Assembly (NCBI GenBank): GCA_000310025.1
Contig: FN649727.1
Coordinates: 2,693,635 to 2,753,852, forward strand
DNA: 60,218 nucleotides
From: Ectocarpus siliculosus
Taxonomy: Eukaryota; Sar; Phaeophyceae; Ectocarpales; Ectocarpaceae
Reading direction: 5' to 3'
Shown here one piece after another: positions 34,201 through 47,707 of the stretch; position 1 is the stretch's first letter, and every line of letters starts with the position of its first letter. The position numbers were made by a program, and so were the translations under genes. The notes under the pieces are model-generated. The model worked only from the letters and a program-made list of their open reading frames with translations. It made no database searches and was not told where the DNA came from.

Positions 34201-37200
34201 TTGCGAATAGACGGTTTAGCTCCTTGACACTATAGGCCAACTATTACTTTTTCCCTGGCGTTTCAGGGCGTGATCAGCGAGTGCCCTCTCCCGTAGCTTT
34301 CCAACAACTCCCCTTAGGATTTCAACCGTCTGCTTGGGTGTTCCCGGACTCGCACATTTCATATCCGCACTAAATAGCGTGTCCGACCGTTCGCGAGAAT
34401 AAGAAATCAGAAATCAGGGCACGAGGAAATGTGAGGTACAAAGGTCAACATTCCGCTGAAAGGACAGGTTTGAAGCATATTACCTCATACCATGGTATGT
34501 GCTACATCACAAGTGGGGTCGACAAGTTCTACGACTAGACCACGACCACGACCACTACAATAGTTTTTTCGACCAAAAAGCAACACATGTTGAATTTCTT
34601 CCCGAAGCGCTCATAGCGAGCGAGCCTTCGGCATACATACATGGCACCAAAATAGGCCAGGCCAAAGAGAAAAAAGAAAAAGCAAGCCCTCACATAAAAC
34701 GAAACACATAAAAAAAAAAAATCAAGCAATCACTCACCGCGGGCAGGGCGAGCATCTCAACCACGACGTCCTCCAGCATACCGGGGGCTAGATCTCCGCC
34801 CGCGAGCCCCGCCACTCGCATGAATGCCGCCCGGCACTCGTCCTGACCGGAAAAACGCCTATACAGGATCGACAACGCCTCGCCTGCTTCGTGTCGGGGT
34901 CATGGCAAAGGTGAACATATTAGCGTAACGGCCAGTAGTCGAGGAGTTGAGTGTCGCCTTGGAAAGACGCGAAAAGCGAGCGCAGAGGGCGAGGGCGTAA
35001 TGAGCACGCGAAGGAGGTACGGCTGCATGGCGAGTGTTCGGAAGGGAGGGAGATCATTGAGGAAAAAAATGGTTGTCGGTGGCAAAAAAACGCAGCAGGT
35101 GACATCTTTTAACATTTTCCCACATGTCTGCTGCCACGAGTTGAACTACGGCTCGGTGTGCGTGTAAGAACGACGGAGTGGGGCTGTGTAACGCACAGCA
35201 GTGGATTTGATTAAGCACACAGTGTAGTTGATTAACGCTCAACAGCAGAAAATAACTCTTGTCACCTGTCACCGTCTGCTGGATGAGGTCGAGCGAAGGC
35301 TCATTGATGGTCTTCTCAAGCGCGGGCAGGATGCTCTCCCAGATACTCGCGATTAGGTTCAGGATGCCTGACATGGTCTGCTCGACGAAAAAACAGCGGC
35401 GTATGCTGATGTATTGGGACAACACACAGAAATCTGCTGTTGGTCTAGCTCAAGATGTATCACGCACATAACTTCGAATACAAGCCAAAAGTATCGCGCC
35501 ACGCGCGAACGGTAGACTATATAGTTCTACCTGCGGAGCAAATTATCTTTGAAAATCGGTCTAGGGGGGTGCCATCTGTCTCTCTCCCGGCCTATTACGG
35601 TACTACCAAACCTTTCGTGCCAAACCCCGGCTGGCATATCATGGCTGCAGAAACGCCAGCGACCTCTGCCCAAAACGACGCCACCGCACGCATCCCAACT
35701 AGAGAATGCCATCTAGAGTATTGCCCTACAAAAAACAGCGGCGTATCGGAGCAACATACCCCTCCCCCCCCCCCCCGCCCTGTCCCCGGCCCACACGACT
35801 GCTTCGCTCCACAACAACAGGATTTCAGCAAACAGCACAACCAATGGAAAAAGAAAAACCACGAACCTTGGAGTCGGACGCCTTCAGAGTCAACCCCGTC
35901 TTGTTGCCTCCTTTCGCGCCGCGCTGACCCCCTCCCTCCTCCACCCCCTTCCTCTTGCCCTTACGGTCGACCTTCTTCTTCTCCTCCTCATCCTCCTCCT
36001 CTTCGTCGTCGTCAGAAGCAGCAGCAGAAGCGCGAGCGACCACGAGGATGCAGCGCACGAGCATCGCGATCATCTTGGCGGACGAGGGCACCCCGGCGTT
36101 CTGGTGCAGGCGGGAGAAGAACGCCACGGCTGCTCCCTCGTCTTGCGACAGCAGCGTCAGGCACCGCGAGACCTGGAATGATCCGGTCACTCCAGATCCT
36201 GTGTGTGTGAAGTGTGTTTGTTTTGTATTGGAGGGCGGAGGAGCGGAGACCGCATGAACGGGACATGCCGGAAGAAGGGACCCGGGGCCGGGGCATCGTA
36301 AATAAAAATATTTGCTTGCTTGGCCGGGGCATGGGGGGAGAGGGGGGGGGGGTACTCATAGTCGTGCATGCCGTAGTCGTTAGACCATTGACCTCGCATC
36401 CCTACAAAGCCGGGACGGAGCACGCCGGGTTCTCACCGGACCAGGCTCTCACATCACCAAGCGCGAAGCGCCGTGAGGTATTCGGCGAGTCGCATGAAGG
36501 GTGAGCTGCATCCTGCTAAGGGTGTTCGGCATCTTGTGCTTACTTCCTTGCGTACGGATGACAGCTGCGTATGACTTAATTTATTTTCTGGTGCTTTCAC
36601 TTCCAGAGACAGTTGTAAGCACTGTGTAACTGCGCATGGGGGGGTAAACAATTGTTGCTTGCTTGCCCCAACTAGTCGAGACCATAGAACATGTACGTCC
36701 TCCTTCTGCTGCAGTGCGTGACACAAACCACTTGCTGTAAACCTTCGAGAGTTTCTTACAGCACATACCGTACGCACTTTTTGCGGTATGGGGATACTGT
36801 TCGCTCTTTCACAAGAGGAAGAGCATGACGTCACGCCAACGGGTAAAACAGCGCAATGGAAAACACGAAGAGGAAAAAAATACGAGCAAAACCGACACGA
36901 TGGCGCATGACGGGACATTTGGCACTGCACAAAGTACGCGTTCCGGTAGACAGAAACCCAACAGCAGCATCCACCGTCACCAACACTTTCATCAAACATC
37001 TTTCATCCGGCCTTCCGACGCACACCAGTGTGAAGACTAAGACTGCCTCGAGGTGTTCTCTTGATCTTTGAGACGTCTACGAGATCTACGAGAGGACCGA
37101 TAACACTGCCGTTTTCGTGCGTGTACTGCGGTATCGTTTTTGAATACTGTCTCACCCGTCGGGAAGTAGGAGTTGAGGATGAGCTTTGACAGTCCCGAGG

Positions 37201-37703
37201 CGGAAGCGGGACACCTGCAGCAAGGCAGGCAAAACACCGGGGCACACAAGGTGGCAGACAGAGAACAGAGACATGTCGATCAACAACAACAACAACAACA
37301 ACAGCAGTATACGAACAAGACCAACAATCAATCCAGCAACAGATCAACTCGACCAAGAGAACAAGCCCCATGGGTAGTTCCAACACGCATTGCAGTAGGC
37401 CCCGGGCGTGTACGCTTCCGACCAAAACCACCTGTACTCACAAAAAAAATCCACCAAAACCACCTGTCTTTGTATCACCCACGAGAACTCCTCATTCCGC
37501 TCACTTGGCGTCATCTTCGGACAGACGTGCGAGGATGTGGTCCACCGTCGCCACCTGGTAGTACTTGATGGACTTCACCCCCTTCACCACCAGCAGCAGC
37601 TTCACGAACGCCGTGCGCACCTTCTTGTTCGTGTCGTGGATGAGGTTCTGGACACCCTGTTTCGATTTGTGCCGTGGGATGCAGCAGGCACACGGGCGGA
37701 CGG

Positions 37704-37757
<54 letters not shown>

Positions 37758-40700
37758 GCGACGGCAGGGAAGCCGTAGTCAGTATCCGGGGAGGCCAGGA
37801 AGCGTCCAAGTTACAGCAGTTCAGCGCTGGGTATGGGTAGCCACAGATGGGCACACCAGGCAGCGAAAACAGCATGCCAGGTACCCGATAGTAGTACGAT
37901 AACGCTAACCGGCGCTGCCACGGCCGTGGGCACCTTGGTGTTTATAGTGCACCCTTGCAGCAGAATTGGCAAGACCACAACATTCCAAGTTCTTGGATCC
38001 GAAGCAGCCCTACACAGTGGTATTTGCCTTGAACGTGTCCGTTAGCACCACCGACCCAACCCCCCCCCCTCACCCGCCGCCGGGGCCCATGCATTACCTC
38101 CCCCCCTCTGCGTTACAGACAAAACAGCACGCACGTGCTCGAACCTTCTGGGTACAGTAAAGGTCCCTGTTTAGTGCCGGTTGACAGGTGCAAGTGCCCG
38201 GTATAGTGGTGCCGGTGTTTTCGGCTCGCACACACTGAATTTCCAAGTCATCCTCAATACTTAGAATACTTAGAATAGTATAGTACCGATCCGGTATAGT
38301 GCCGGTGAATTTTCTGGACACATACATACATACATACATACATACATACATACACACACTGAAAACAGAGACCTCGCTGAAAACAGGGACTTCAACTGCT
38401 GTATATGAAACGGTCTAAATACGATGATGCACTACCGTCGTCCACGACAACGAACCCCCTCCTCCGAAACGCTCACAGGCAGCATGGACTTGAGCACGGC
38501 GTGGCTGGCGGGGCACTCCAGCAGCACGGACAGCCCTTCCACGGCAGCGAGCCTCACGGCCGGAGAGGACCCGTCGCTGGCCAGCCGCCCCACCACCCTC
38601 GTAAGCAGCGCTCTGGTCGTGTCTAGCGGCACCATCTCCCAGAACACGCTCAGGACACGGCACGCGCCCTGGTGGTTGTGGCAGTGGAGGCATACATAGA
38701 CAGGTGGAGGCTGTTGCGTTGTCGGTGAAGGTCGGGGTCTTCAGGGTGTGAAACAAAAGGCTACCTCCTCAAACATGCCAGCACTGGCCAGAAATTGTCC
38801 TGTTCTTGTAGAGACATATATTTCATCGCCAAAGAAAGCTCCAAGAGTTTTCTCGCGGCGCAGAAAAGCTGAGTGGCGGCGGTGAACTTTGGAGCGGCAT
38901 CTAGATGCTTCTACATTCGCGGGCCAAAGACGAAAGGAGTAAGTCCAGCGCTGTGGCAGATGAAATGTGCGTGTCTCTTAAGGAAGCAGAAAGCAGCTCT
39001 GTGTGGATTAGCCCCTCCCGAACGTGCTGTAGTGGCAAAAGAGAACATACCAAAAAATGAAAAAAAAATACACGTGCGCAGCTCCGGTTACCTTGCCGGC
39101 GACAGCCCTGACTTGGGGGTGTGCGTCTTCAAGCAGATCGGTGAGAGCGACGAACTGCTGCTGCAGGGTGGCGTCGTAGGAAGCCGCGCCTGCTCGTGAA
39201 CGTACCCGTGGCGGCAAAGGCCAGAGACACAGGGGGGGGGGGGGGGCGTACTCTTATGTTTTGCGTGCCTTAGCGGTTAGACCATTCACCACGCGTCCTC
39301 GAGAGGACGGAGAGGGGGGGGGGGAGGAAACAACCACAGCAACAGAAGCAACATGCATCATTTTCTTAGAGCGACGTGACGTCCGTGGCTTGATCTGGAA
39401 CTTGACGATCGAGTCATCCCACGCCACACGCCGCTGAACGCATCACCTGATGCGTGTTTGACACGGGACTACAGCACTAAAACCATTAGCTGAGTAGGAG
39501 CAAACCTACAACCGACTGGTCGCGCAACGCAAGCATGTCTTGTGCCGCTCAATTTAGAGAACACTTCGCCGATACCAACCACGCACGTTCAAAGGAAAGC
39601 GGACCCACCCCGGAATGGAGGTAGCCCTGCGTGAGCGGGGCAATTTATATACTGCCCAGTAGTGGGGAAAAACAATTGTTCGTACCAAATTGGCTGCCTT
39701 GCTAGGAGAAGCAAAATAGAGGGGAAACCACCCTACTGTATGAGGGACAAGGGAAAACGGCATTGATTGCTTGAAACGTGACGCAGAATAGCTTGCCTGC
39801 GGAGGGGTCTTGCAGAGGGAAGGCGTCCACGAGCACCTGGCAGGCCTGACCAAAACGCGGAACAACAACGAGAACACAAAAACGCAACCAAAACCTACAC
39901 ATTAAAACCGAGTGAAAACGAGATGACCGCCCGCTGCCACAGAAACCATCGACCTCTCACCACTCGGAGATCAACCGACCCAGCAGTAGGACGACCGCAC
40001 ATACCATACATTTTACGTTCCCTTCTACACTCCTGCGGGGAAAGCCGCGCTACATCTGACACGTTCCGAGTGGGACCGAGAACCTCCATGGGGAGTGGCC
40101 TATGCTCATATGTTGGCAGGCTGACCGGTTAAATAGCGGCAACATCCAAGACACCACTGCCTGCTGCTACCGAGTTAGGTATGTATCCCTTGTGTTTCTC
40201 CGATTGCTGACCATCGCCTCCACCAACAACAGCACTACAATCGCAGCGTGGCAAAGGGCTAAGGCTCCTAGCTCACCTGTGCGCGAACGGAGGGGTTGGC
40301 GACGCGGAGAGACCTCCACATGACCGGACCATACAGCCGGAGGAGATCAGCGTCCACCCCTTTCACCTGGCGGCGGCGGTGATCAACGTTAACGATACAC
40401 AGCAGCATCAGCACATTCATGTCTTCATGGAAACCCAAGAGAGGCGACAGCGGGTATGCGGGGTGACGGCATAGGGAAGAACCCTTAATCGGGGTGGTGG
40501 AAAAGAGGGTAGAACCCTTTCCTTTACAGTTTCAACCAGCGTTGGATATTCCTTGAAGGCTGATCACGAGCTGGAGAGAGTAGGGGCGCAGGAAGCAAGC
40601 CAAAGGATTGGAGGACTGATGGCAAGCCGTGCCAATTCTATCAACCACGGGTTCCATCAACCCCACGAGTACCGGCCACGCCTCGGTTATAATGAATGCA

Positions 40701-43700
40701 AAGTTACCAAACGAAGTGGGCAACAGGTCCTGGTGCTCTTGAGTCACAAGGTCGAAGCTTGTAAATTCCGACAAACCTTGGATGTTCTTCAGTCCAAGAA
40801 GCACCACAAAAAAAATAAAACCTGCTTGTGACCAACGCAATTTCTACCATTCAAATGGGCCACACCTATCCCCCCCCCCCCCCCCCCGCGGGCCCTGAAG
40901 TCTGACCTTCTTCTGCGAATGCAGCCCTTCCAGGACGATGAGGATGTTCTGGTGCATCTTTGGCGTAGAGGCGTGAATGCATGCATGCATCAGGTCCTGC
41001 AGACAAACAACGTGCAGCAAAGGGGGGCGGCCGATGTCAACACCGCGCTCAGCTACCGGCCGATTCGTGGTCCATAATCGAGTTGGTACATGAGAACCGT
41101 GGGATGTAGATACCAGGCTGTATGTTGAACTGAACAACCAGCAACAACGACAAGAGAAGGTCAGGCATCCGTACAGGTTCTTGCTCGACACGAAACGGAA
41201 TGCAAGGGTTCGAAAGTCGAAACAAGAAGCCCAGGAGGTTGTCTGTATAGCCTTCCTTCCCGTCGAGCAAAGTACACACACACTTGCACGACGATGCTAC
41301 AGGAAAACGAAGGGCAACCACAAGGCGTTTGGCACCAGATAGCCGCCGCAAAACATCCGCAGTAGCACCACCAGTAACACACAACAACAACAAGGGCAGC
41401 CGTAGCAGAACGACATGGACACAGGCAGCAGCTCAACAACAGCAACAATGCTACGACACGTTGTTAGCAAAACTCACACAACACCAAAGTCAACGCCCAC
41501 CTGCAGGCAGAGCATCTCCACCTTCTCCAGGTACTGTCCCTCCGTCCCTCTCCACACTCGAAAGTACACCTGCGGATGGATGGAATGCACGCCCAAACAA
41601 ACAAACACAAGTAAGCACACGTGACACGAGCATGACAAATAATTCCATGTTGTTGTAGAGGTCACAGGTGGTCGGATCTGTGCAACAAGCCGGCAGAACA
41701 GCGAACGATACCAAGGATTTAAAAAAACAACCTCGGACACACACATGAAATCTTGCCTATACTCCCGGAGAGAGTTCTCATCTTTTACTCACGACCCAAA
41801 CGATTTAAGGGAGTGAAGACAAGCCTGGTACTCGATTTCTAGTCTAAACCCAAGATATTTGGAGGCCAAAAAACAGAAAACGACGCCATGGCGTAGCGAC
41901 ACGCGCGTTGGCACGCCCAGATCTGTTGCTGGGGCCACGCAGTCGAAGGCGAACTGGCACATATGAGCACCCGCCGTGTCGCCTGTATTGTCTTGGATTT
42001 AGAGTTGCGGTGTTGATACCTTCATGTAAGAGAAGGCGTGCGGGGGTAGTCTACGTGATGCTGTATGCTGGTGGAGACGAGCCCAAACCGCTGCTCTGTG
42101 CAACAACCGAAGAATTTTTCCTGTGGAACACTTAGCAGTCGTTCTTGTGCTTCTCGTGTGTGATCGCTGGGCGCTCTTTCGGTGGTTTTTAAAACCAGTC
42201 ATACAAAAACAACGTACGCCCACAGCAGTATCTGCTTCAGCACACCTCGATCCAGTACTAATTTCATGGATAAACCTAAACCCGATCCCTCGATCTCTTC
42301 GAGCCGTCGGTAAAGGATCCCTGAGTCCCCTTCGGATGTACAAAGACCGGCGAACGAACAAGTACTCTGTACAATATCGAGATAAAAAAAATCCCGGCCC
42401 TCACCGCGCCCGCCAACCAACTCACCTCCCCGTAGGCGGCGAGCACGGCCTTCTTGGCCCCAGGCATCTGCGCCTTCATGACGGCGTGAATCTCGGACAC
42501 GAGCGACGGGTGCAGGCCGAAGAACGAAGCAAGGAGGCGTTTACCCTCGGAACACTTGAGGTACACCGGGGACATGAACGTCCTGCACCGTCGACGGTCA
42601 TCGTTGTCGGTAAAGGTTCGTTTGGGGAAAACGTACGGGGAGTAGGCTCGTGTTGTACTGGCGCAATAACAGAGGTTCGTTCGGGTAAGAAACATACGGA
42701 GGTATGCTCGTGTTGCAACGGCCCGAATGAAGGAAAAGTGCAGCGGGACACCCGACAACGACGCCATTTTTTCTCGCGTCTGGTATATCCCCGCGTACAT
42801 AACCTGGCTCGAGGGATCCCCAAAACCATGCTTGTATGTAGAAAAGTGACAGGCACGGGCATATATAGCATCAACATGAGGCAGCGGTGCGGTCAGACAG
42901 GACAGGGGGAGGGGACTGGCAACCCCGGTAGTACCACACGGGCGGGAACACCACACGATAGCAAGCATCGGCCTGCACCCCGAAACAAGCTTGAAGGTAC
43001 ACAACAAGACCCGTTTGCGTGTACTGTACGCGCACAAGAGTCATTCCAACGCCAGCCGACGAACCTGAGTAGCAGCGCCCTGAGGCTGTCGCTGCTCTCG
43101 TCCTCGAAGTCGAGGAGCAGCAGCGCTCCCTTCAACCTGGGCGAGGGGGGAGGCAAAGACGGAATATATACGCGGGGTAGACGAGAGAACCAAAACGCCA
43201 ACTTCAAGAACAGAACAAGGGCGAAACCGCTCCAACTTCGTAGATACCATCAAACAAGAGGGAGATGGGCGAGCGAGCCGGCCGAGCAAGAAGGTACCGC
43301 CATTGCTTCACATTGTACGATGCAACGATTGGCGGCACACTACTGCTGGCAACTCTATAGCCGGGACCCCCACACCGTAGTCATACATCCCACGACGATA
43401 CACGAACGGCGGTGAAATGCGGACAACTCTTACCCGTGCATCCTCTTCACGTCCGCCTCCTTGGCGTCCGGGCTAAGGGATCGGACGAGCATCACCGGTA
43501 TCAGGTGCACCACCAGGTGCTCCGCCCCGGGCCGGTCCTGCGTCCACCACATCTCGCACACCTTTCGATCCATCGGTTGGTTCATTTTTTCGCGGCGGCG
43601 GGACAAGTCCATGGCGGCGGCGGCGGCGGCGGCGGCAGACACAGCAGAACAGACGAATGTTACAGAAGTGTCAAAAGGACGACGTCGTCTATACTTTTTT

Positions 43701-46608
43701 AGCGCCAGTTCCTCCCGTACTTGCTTGCTCTTGAAAAACACGATCGTCTCCTGCACTTCTGCGATTGATGAAGACCGCGTCCCCCAAACGGAGCAAGCTC
43801 AAAAGCGCGATGATGTTTCTCGCTCTCAGATTCCACCCTATCTTTTTGTAAAGCATGTTTTTTTCCTACTTCAACATAATTCCAAATAATTGTTGTTATC
43901 GCTACTGCTGGCCCGTTCACCTTGGCGATGACCCTCCGGAGAGCCTCCCCTTGCAGCCCCTGCAGCGACAGTACGATGTCGTGCAGGTACACCGCCGTGT
44001 CTACCAGCGCCCGCGGCGCGACGCGCTCTTTGTCGGCCAGGAACTCATGGGCAAGCGTCGCTGAGGCGTAAAGCACCTGCACTTGTCCACGCACCCCACC
44101 CCCCCCACCCCGTCCGCGTAATCCCCGCCCAAGGTTGTGCCAGACGTTGCAAGACACAGAATGTGAGCGACGAGCTAGTGCGCGTGCGCATCATATGTAG
44201 CTCGTATGTAGAACAAGCCCAACGCAGCTTTGCAAGGCTCGTGTCTGTCGTTGAAATGCCCAAAGCAAGGGAAGCATACCGACCTTTGGGAAGGAGAGAC
44301 ATGGATGCGCAGACGAAAAACTACATGCCCTGCGGTAGTCGAGCGTGCCCCGCATTCTTCTTCCCGCTCTCCCCCAAAACCGCGCACCCCGCGAGGGGTA
44401 TATTTCAGACCCCCTTGCTGCGCAGTTAATGATGGCCACAAAAAACTACCGTAGGCACCCAAGGAATGGAGGCCTCACAGGATAGCTATGCCGCCACTGC
44501 TTGGTATGGTGGCAGAATACACGCCACGGGTCGGCAGCACGACAAAGGCGCAAGCCCCAGCGGAGTAAAACACACACCAGCGAGGGGCACCTAGTCATTC
44601 ATACGATATACAGCAGGCAGGAAAAAACCAACCTCCATCGCAAGTGAAACGCTTGCTTGGTTGTTCTTCTTCGCGTTCTTGTCGCCGGAGCTTCCGCCGC
44701 CCCTCCCGCCACCGTCGCCGCCGCTGTCGGCCGCTCCCCGACGTGGCCGGCGCGGCATCGTCTGGGCTCCGGCGCTCTCCGGGGTAGACGGCCGCTCAGG
44801 CGTAGTGCCTTCTCTCTTTGCTTCTCTGGTGCTGTTCTCCTCCTCCTCCCCTTCTTCCTCGTCGTCACTCTGCCGAGAAAGAGAGAGAGAGAAAGGGAGA
44901 GAGAGGGAGAGGGAGAGAGAGATAGGGAGAGAGAAAGAGAGACAGAAGGTGGAGAAGTTTGGAGGTCAACGCTTGCTTAGTTGGACACTTTGGTGGCCTC
45001 GGTGGCATGTTGTAGGCAAACGCCCAAAGCCAGACGATGGCTTAATTGTTGATTGTTCGCGAGCTCGAGTCGTATCGAAGAATGAGATGAGCTTTCGCCG
45101 ACTCTTCGCTGACCTCCGATCTGCGTTGTTGTAACTCCTGCCCTACAGTAGTTGTGCCGTTTCCCACTGAATGGCTGACAACTGGAGATGCGCTGGAGAA
45201 TTCTTCTGCGGTCCATGCCTTCACCCTCAAAGCGTGACAGGCTCGGCAACCCCTGAATGTACTCATAATCAAGCGCTCGTCAACACCTTGCTAAACGACA
45301 CGCGCTGATCCGCGCAACAATGTTGGGTTCACAACAACTATTAGAGCAGCGGTGGTGGCAACCTCTGCTGTCGACGCTGCTGCTCCTCTTGCCTCGCCAA
45401 GTCGAGACTAGGTCCTTGCACTGCTTCGCTGGCCATATTGCCTCGAACAGAACTGCGCGTGTTTATGTACGCGTGTAGCACATGTCTTCGTTGCAAAGCG
45501 GGGCGTTGAAGAAGGGTTACAGAGACCGGGAATATGAACACCCAGAGAGCTACGACTGGGACCGTCACAACACAGGGAATACGCTCACCTCTTCCTCTTC
45601 CTGGGACGACAAGAACCTTCCCTGTTCGACGATCGGCGCCACGGCCTCCAGGACCTGGGTCCACACCCAATTGTGTTCCTTCTTTGACATGGTCTGGAAC
45701 ACCTCCCCGAGGTTCAGGTCATCGCTCCTGCAAGGCATGCGTTCGGTACACATGCATAGCGTGCAGGACAGACATCGCACGAAGACACCAGGTGCATGTG
45801 ATACCATCTTGGTTACCAAGGTTTGCAGACCAACCAGACTTTCACACTTTAAGCAATTCCGCGGCCTTGTGGTAAACTTGAAGTACAGCAGTCGATGCAC
45901 GACGTGTGCTTCCCCTTGGAAGCAGGGAAGCGTCTTTTCCCAGCAAAATACTGCGAACGGATAGGATATAGCCATGGCCCGACACCAACACAACCACCAC
46001 ACCAACAAAACCCTTGCTCGAGGGGAGAGCCCGCACGGGTCAAATGGCACGTTAACACCCCAAGGTGTACGGGACATGGGACATGCTGTCGACATGTTTG
46101 TATAATTGCAAGGTTTGCATATGTACCTAGTCAAAACAGGGACACAACCATTGTGCCACAGGTCTATACGCCGCATGAACCATCCAAAACATCTAGGCAT
46201 GCTATTTCGTAAGCTGCTACAGCAGCAAGAATCCCGGCGGAGAGTACAACCGGCGTGCGTTCTGCAGCACAGCACAGCACAGCACAGCACAGAGAGCTCC
46301 TCGACAAGCCCAAACAGCAGAGCCAAACAAATAAGTTGTTCGCCGACGTGTGCCGAGCACAACGGACAGACCCGCAACGGCAAAACAACGGCGATTTATT
46401 TCAACAGCACGTTGGAGCAGTAAGTATCCTTGCAGCACCAGGGTAACAAGAGTAGCACACCATTAAACCAAGCTCACCTCGAGGAATGGCGCTTGACAAA
46501 GACCAGGAGACTCTCATATCGCGTTGCTGAGCCCTCCTCGCCTTCTCCAGCAGGCGCTGCTGCCGCCGCCTCACCGACTGCGGCAATCAGCGCTTTCCTG
46601 TCATCCAT
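28257..46608 (-). CDS. NCAPG2: Condensin II complex subunit G2 (CAP-G2), HEAT-repeat protein
   Basis: CAP-G2 is the HEAT-repeat subunit that, with CAP-D3/H2 and SMC2/4, forms condensin II and compacts chromosomes in the nucleus. Exons checked for splice sites and phase: 46608-46478 (MDDRKALIAAVGEA start), 45727-45589, 44869-44633, 44076-43921, 43561-43434, 43136-43065, 42582-42426, 41569-41501, 40996-40907, 40366-40277, 39845-39797 (GC donor), 39189-39092, 38668-38477, 37647-37505, 37214 to about 37148, 36172-35867, 35377-35266, 34883-34738 and 34113-33939. Further exons lie near 33.3, 32.4, 31.5, 30.85, 30.4, 29.85 and 29.2 kb, and the last is 28639-28257. Segments match the animal CAP-G2 order as I recall it: KCSEGKRLLASFFGL, VYFRVWRGTEGQYLE, LRLYGPVMWRSLRVANPSVR, FVALTDLLEDAHPQVRA, VFWEMVPLDTTRALL, KKVRTAFVKLLLVVKG, DHILARLSEDDA, LSKLILNSYFPTG, VDLLCSWGQHEHL. 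Lineage features are acidic/basic low-complexity insertions (exons at 44.7 and 36.0 kb). Boundaries in the C-terminal third are approximate. Confidence 0.9.
28726..28751. repeat. (CA)n microsatellite in CAP-G2 intron
   Basis: About 12 uninterrupted CA units in the intron just upstream of the last CAP-G2 exon. Confidence 0.9.
31619..31838. repeat. 21-bp minisatellite, about 10 units, in CAP-G2 intron
   Basis: Units resembling AAGCACGATGTGGTTTCAAC repeat about every 21 bp with single-base variants (CACGATG/CATGATG, GTTTCAA/GTGTCAA). It lies directly upstream (on the gene's strand) of the exon near 31.5 kb. Confidence 0.9.
37705..37755. repeat. (GA)n microsatellite in CAP-G2 intron
   Basis: More than 20 GA units between the exons at 38668-38477 and 37647-37505. 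Confidence 0.9.
38317..38355. repeat. (CATA)n microsatellite in CAP-G2 intron
   Basis: About nine CATA tetranucleotide units within the intron preceding the exon at 37647-37505. Confidence 0.9.
44877..44946. repeat. GA-rich microsatellite next to a CAP-G2 acceptor
   Basis: Imperfect GAGA/GGGAGA repeat. On the gene strand it forms a long TCTC polypyrimidine tract that leads directly into the acceptor CTCGGCAG of the exon starting at 44869, so it probably serves as the splice-site pyrimidine tract. Confidence 0.75.
46264..46292. repeat. Short (CACAG)n repeat in the first CAP-G2 intron
   Basis: About five AGCAC pentamer units. Confidence 0.7.
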
Positions 46609-47707
46609 CCCGTCTCAGCCACCAAAAAATAGACCCAATAAGGTGGGTGTCTACGCAAAGACACCTCGGTAGGGTTGGCCAAGACCTGCTGTCTCTAGCT
46701 CCACTGAAGAGATGGAGGCACCGGCTGTCGGGAGACGGTGCTGTCTGCTGTGCTGTGCCGTGTGCCGTGTCAAAAACCGTTGATCTTTTTTCAGCGGATG
46801 TTTTGGGGCGCCGTGGTTGCAGTGCAGCGTGCCCCTCCCCTCCTTGCGCCGTTTGCCCGACAGTCCCGTGTGGTGGCGGCGACCACCAGTGCGAGTCTCT
46901 CCGCCTCCACTCTCAACTCTCCACTGCTGTTGCTGTGCACTTCGCGCTGTCTGAACGGGCTGTAGAGTTGCCACTCACAAGCCCCTCGATATATGTACCT
47001 CTCTCTTGCGCGGTGAACGGCAGTGGCAGCGGGGTCGAACCCCAAAGAGAAACACTCATATCTTCCAAGCGGGGCGTAACAACACATCCATTTACTTCAC
47101 CAACCCTCAGGCACACGCCGTGTTTATAGGCGACATCATGTTCCCAATGTGTCCGTATCAATCTTTGTGACAGCAACTCGGAGCTCGCTATGTCCGTCAC
47201 TGAGTACGTATTCGTACATTTGATTTGACGAAAAGCTTTTGGTAGGCAGCCGCCACCAGGCACATCGTTGGTTGGCTGTGCGCTTGGCCCTCCGTTCTCA
47301 AGTCGGAATTGTGTTTGTGTGGTGCAACAGCAGTGAACAGTGTGGCACCTGTATATAACTGGTGAAACGTGAATGTGCTCAAGAACTCCACTAAACATCC
47401 TGTGTGCGTAGGATTACTGTAACCTGTTCATCAATAACTGGCGTATCCCCATTGGACTATATAGTCTAGATGTGTCACGTGAGGGTAGAATGAAAACGAC
47501 TGTGCTCTTGAAAGTACATAGGCATCACAAATACATGCCCCCACAAGCTGAAGACCATCGGTATATACCACCAACACTAAGACCTATCAACAGAATTCAA
47601 TACACGCTGCAGAGATCGTAACGACGGCATGATACTCCGCGGCTCGCCTTACAGTACTACACACATGATGGCACCCACGAGCTCAAGGCTAACCGCTGCT
47701 GCAGAGA
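46609..47707. other. Spacer between TPR gene and CAP-G2 gene
   Basis: About 1.1 kb between two genes on the same (minus) strand. It should hold the 3' UTR of the TPR gene and the promoter of the CAP-G2 gene. No coding frame is supported, and I saw no clear TATA box. Confidence 0.5.
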
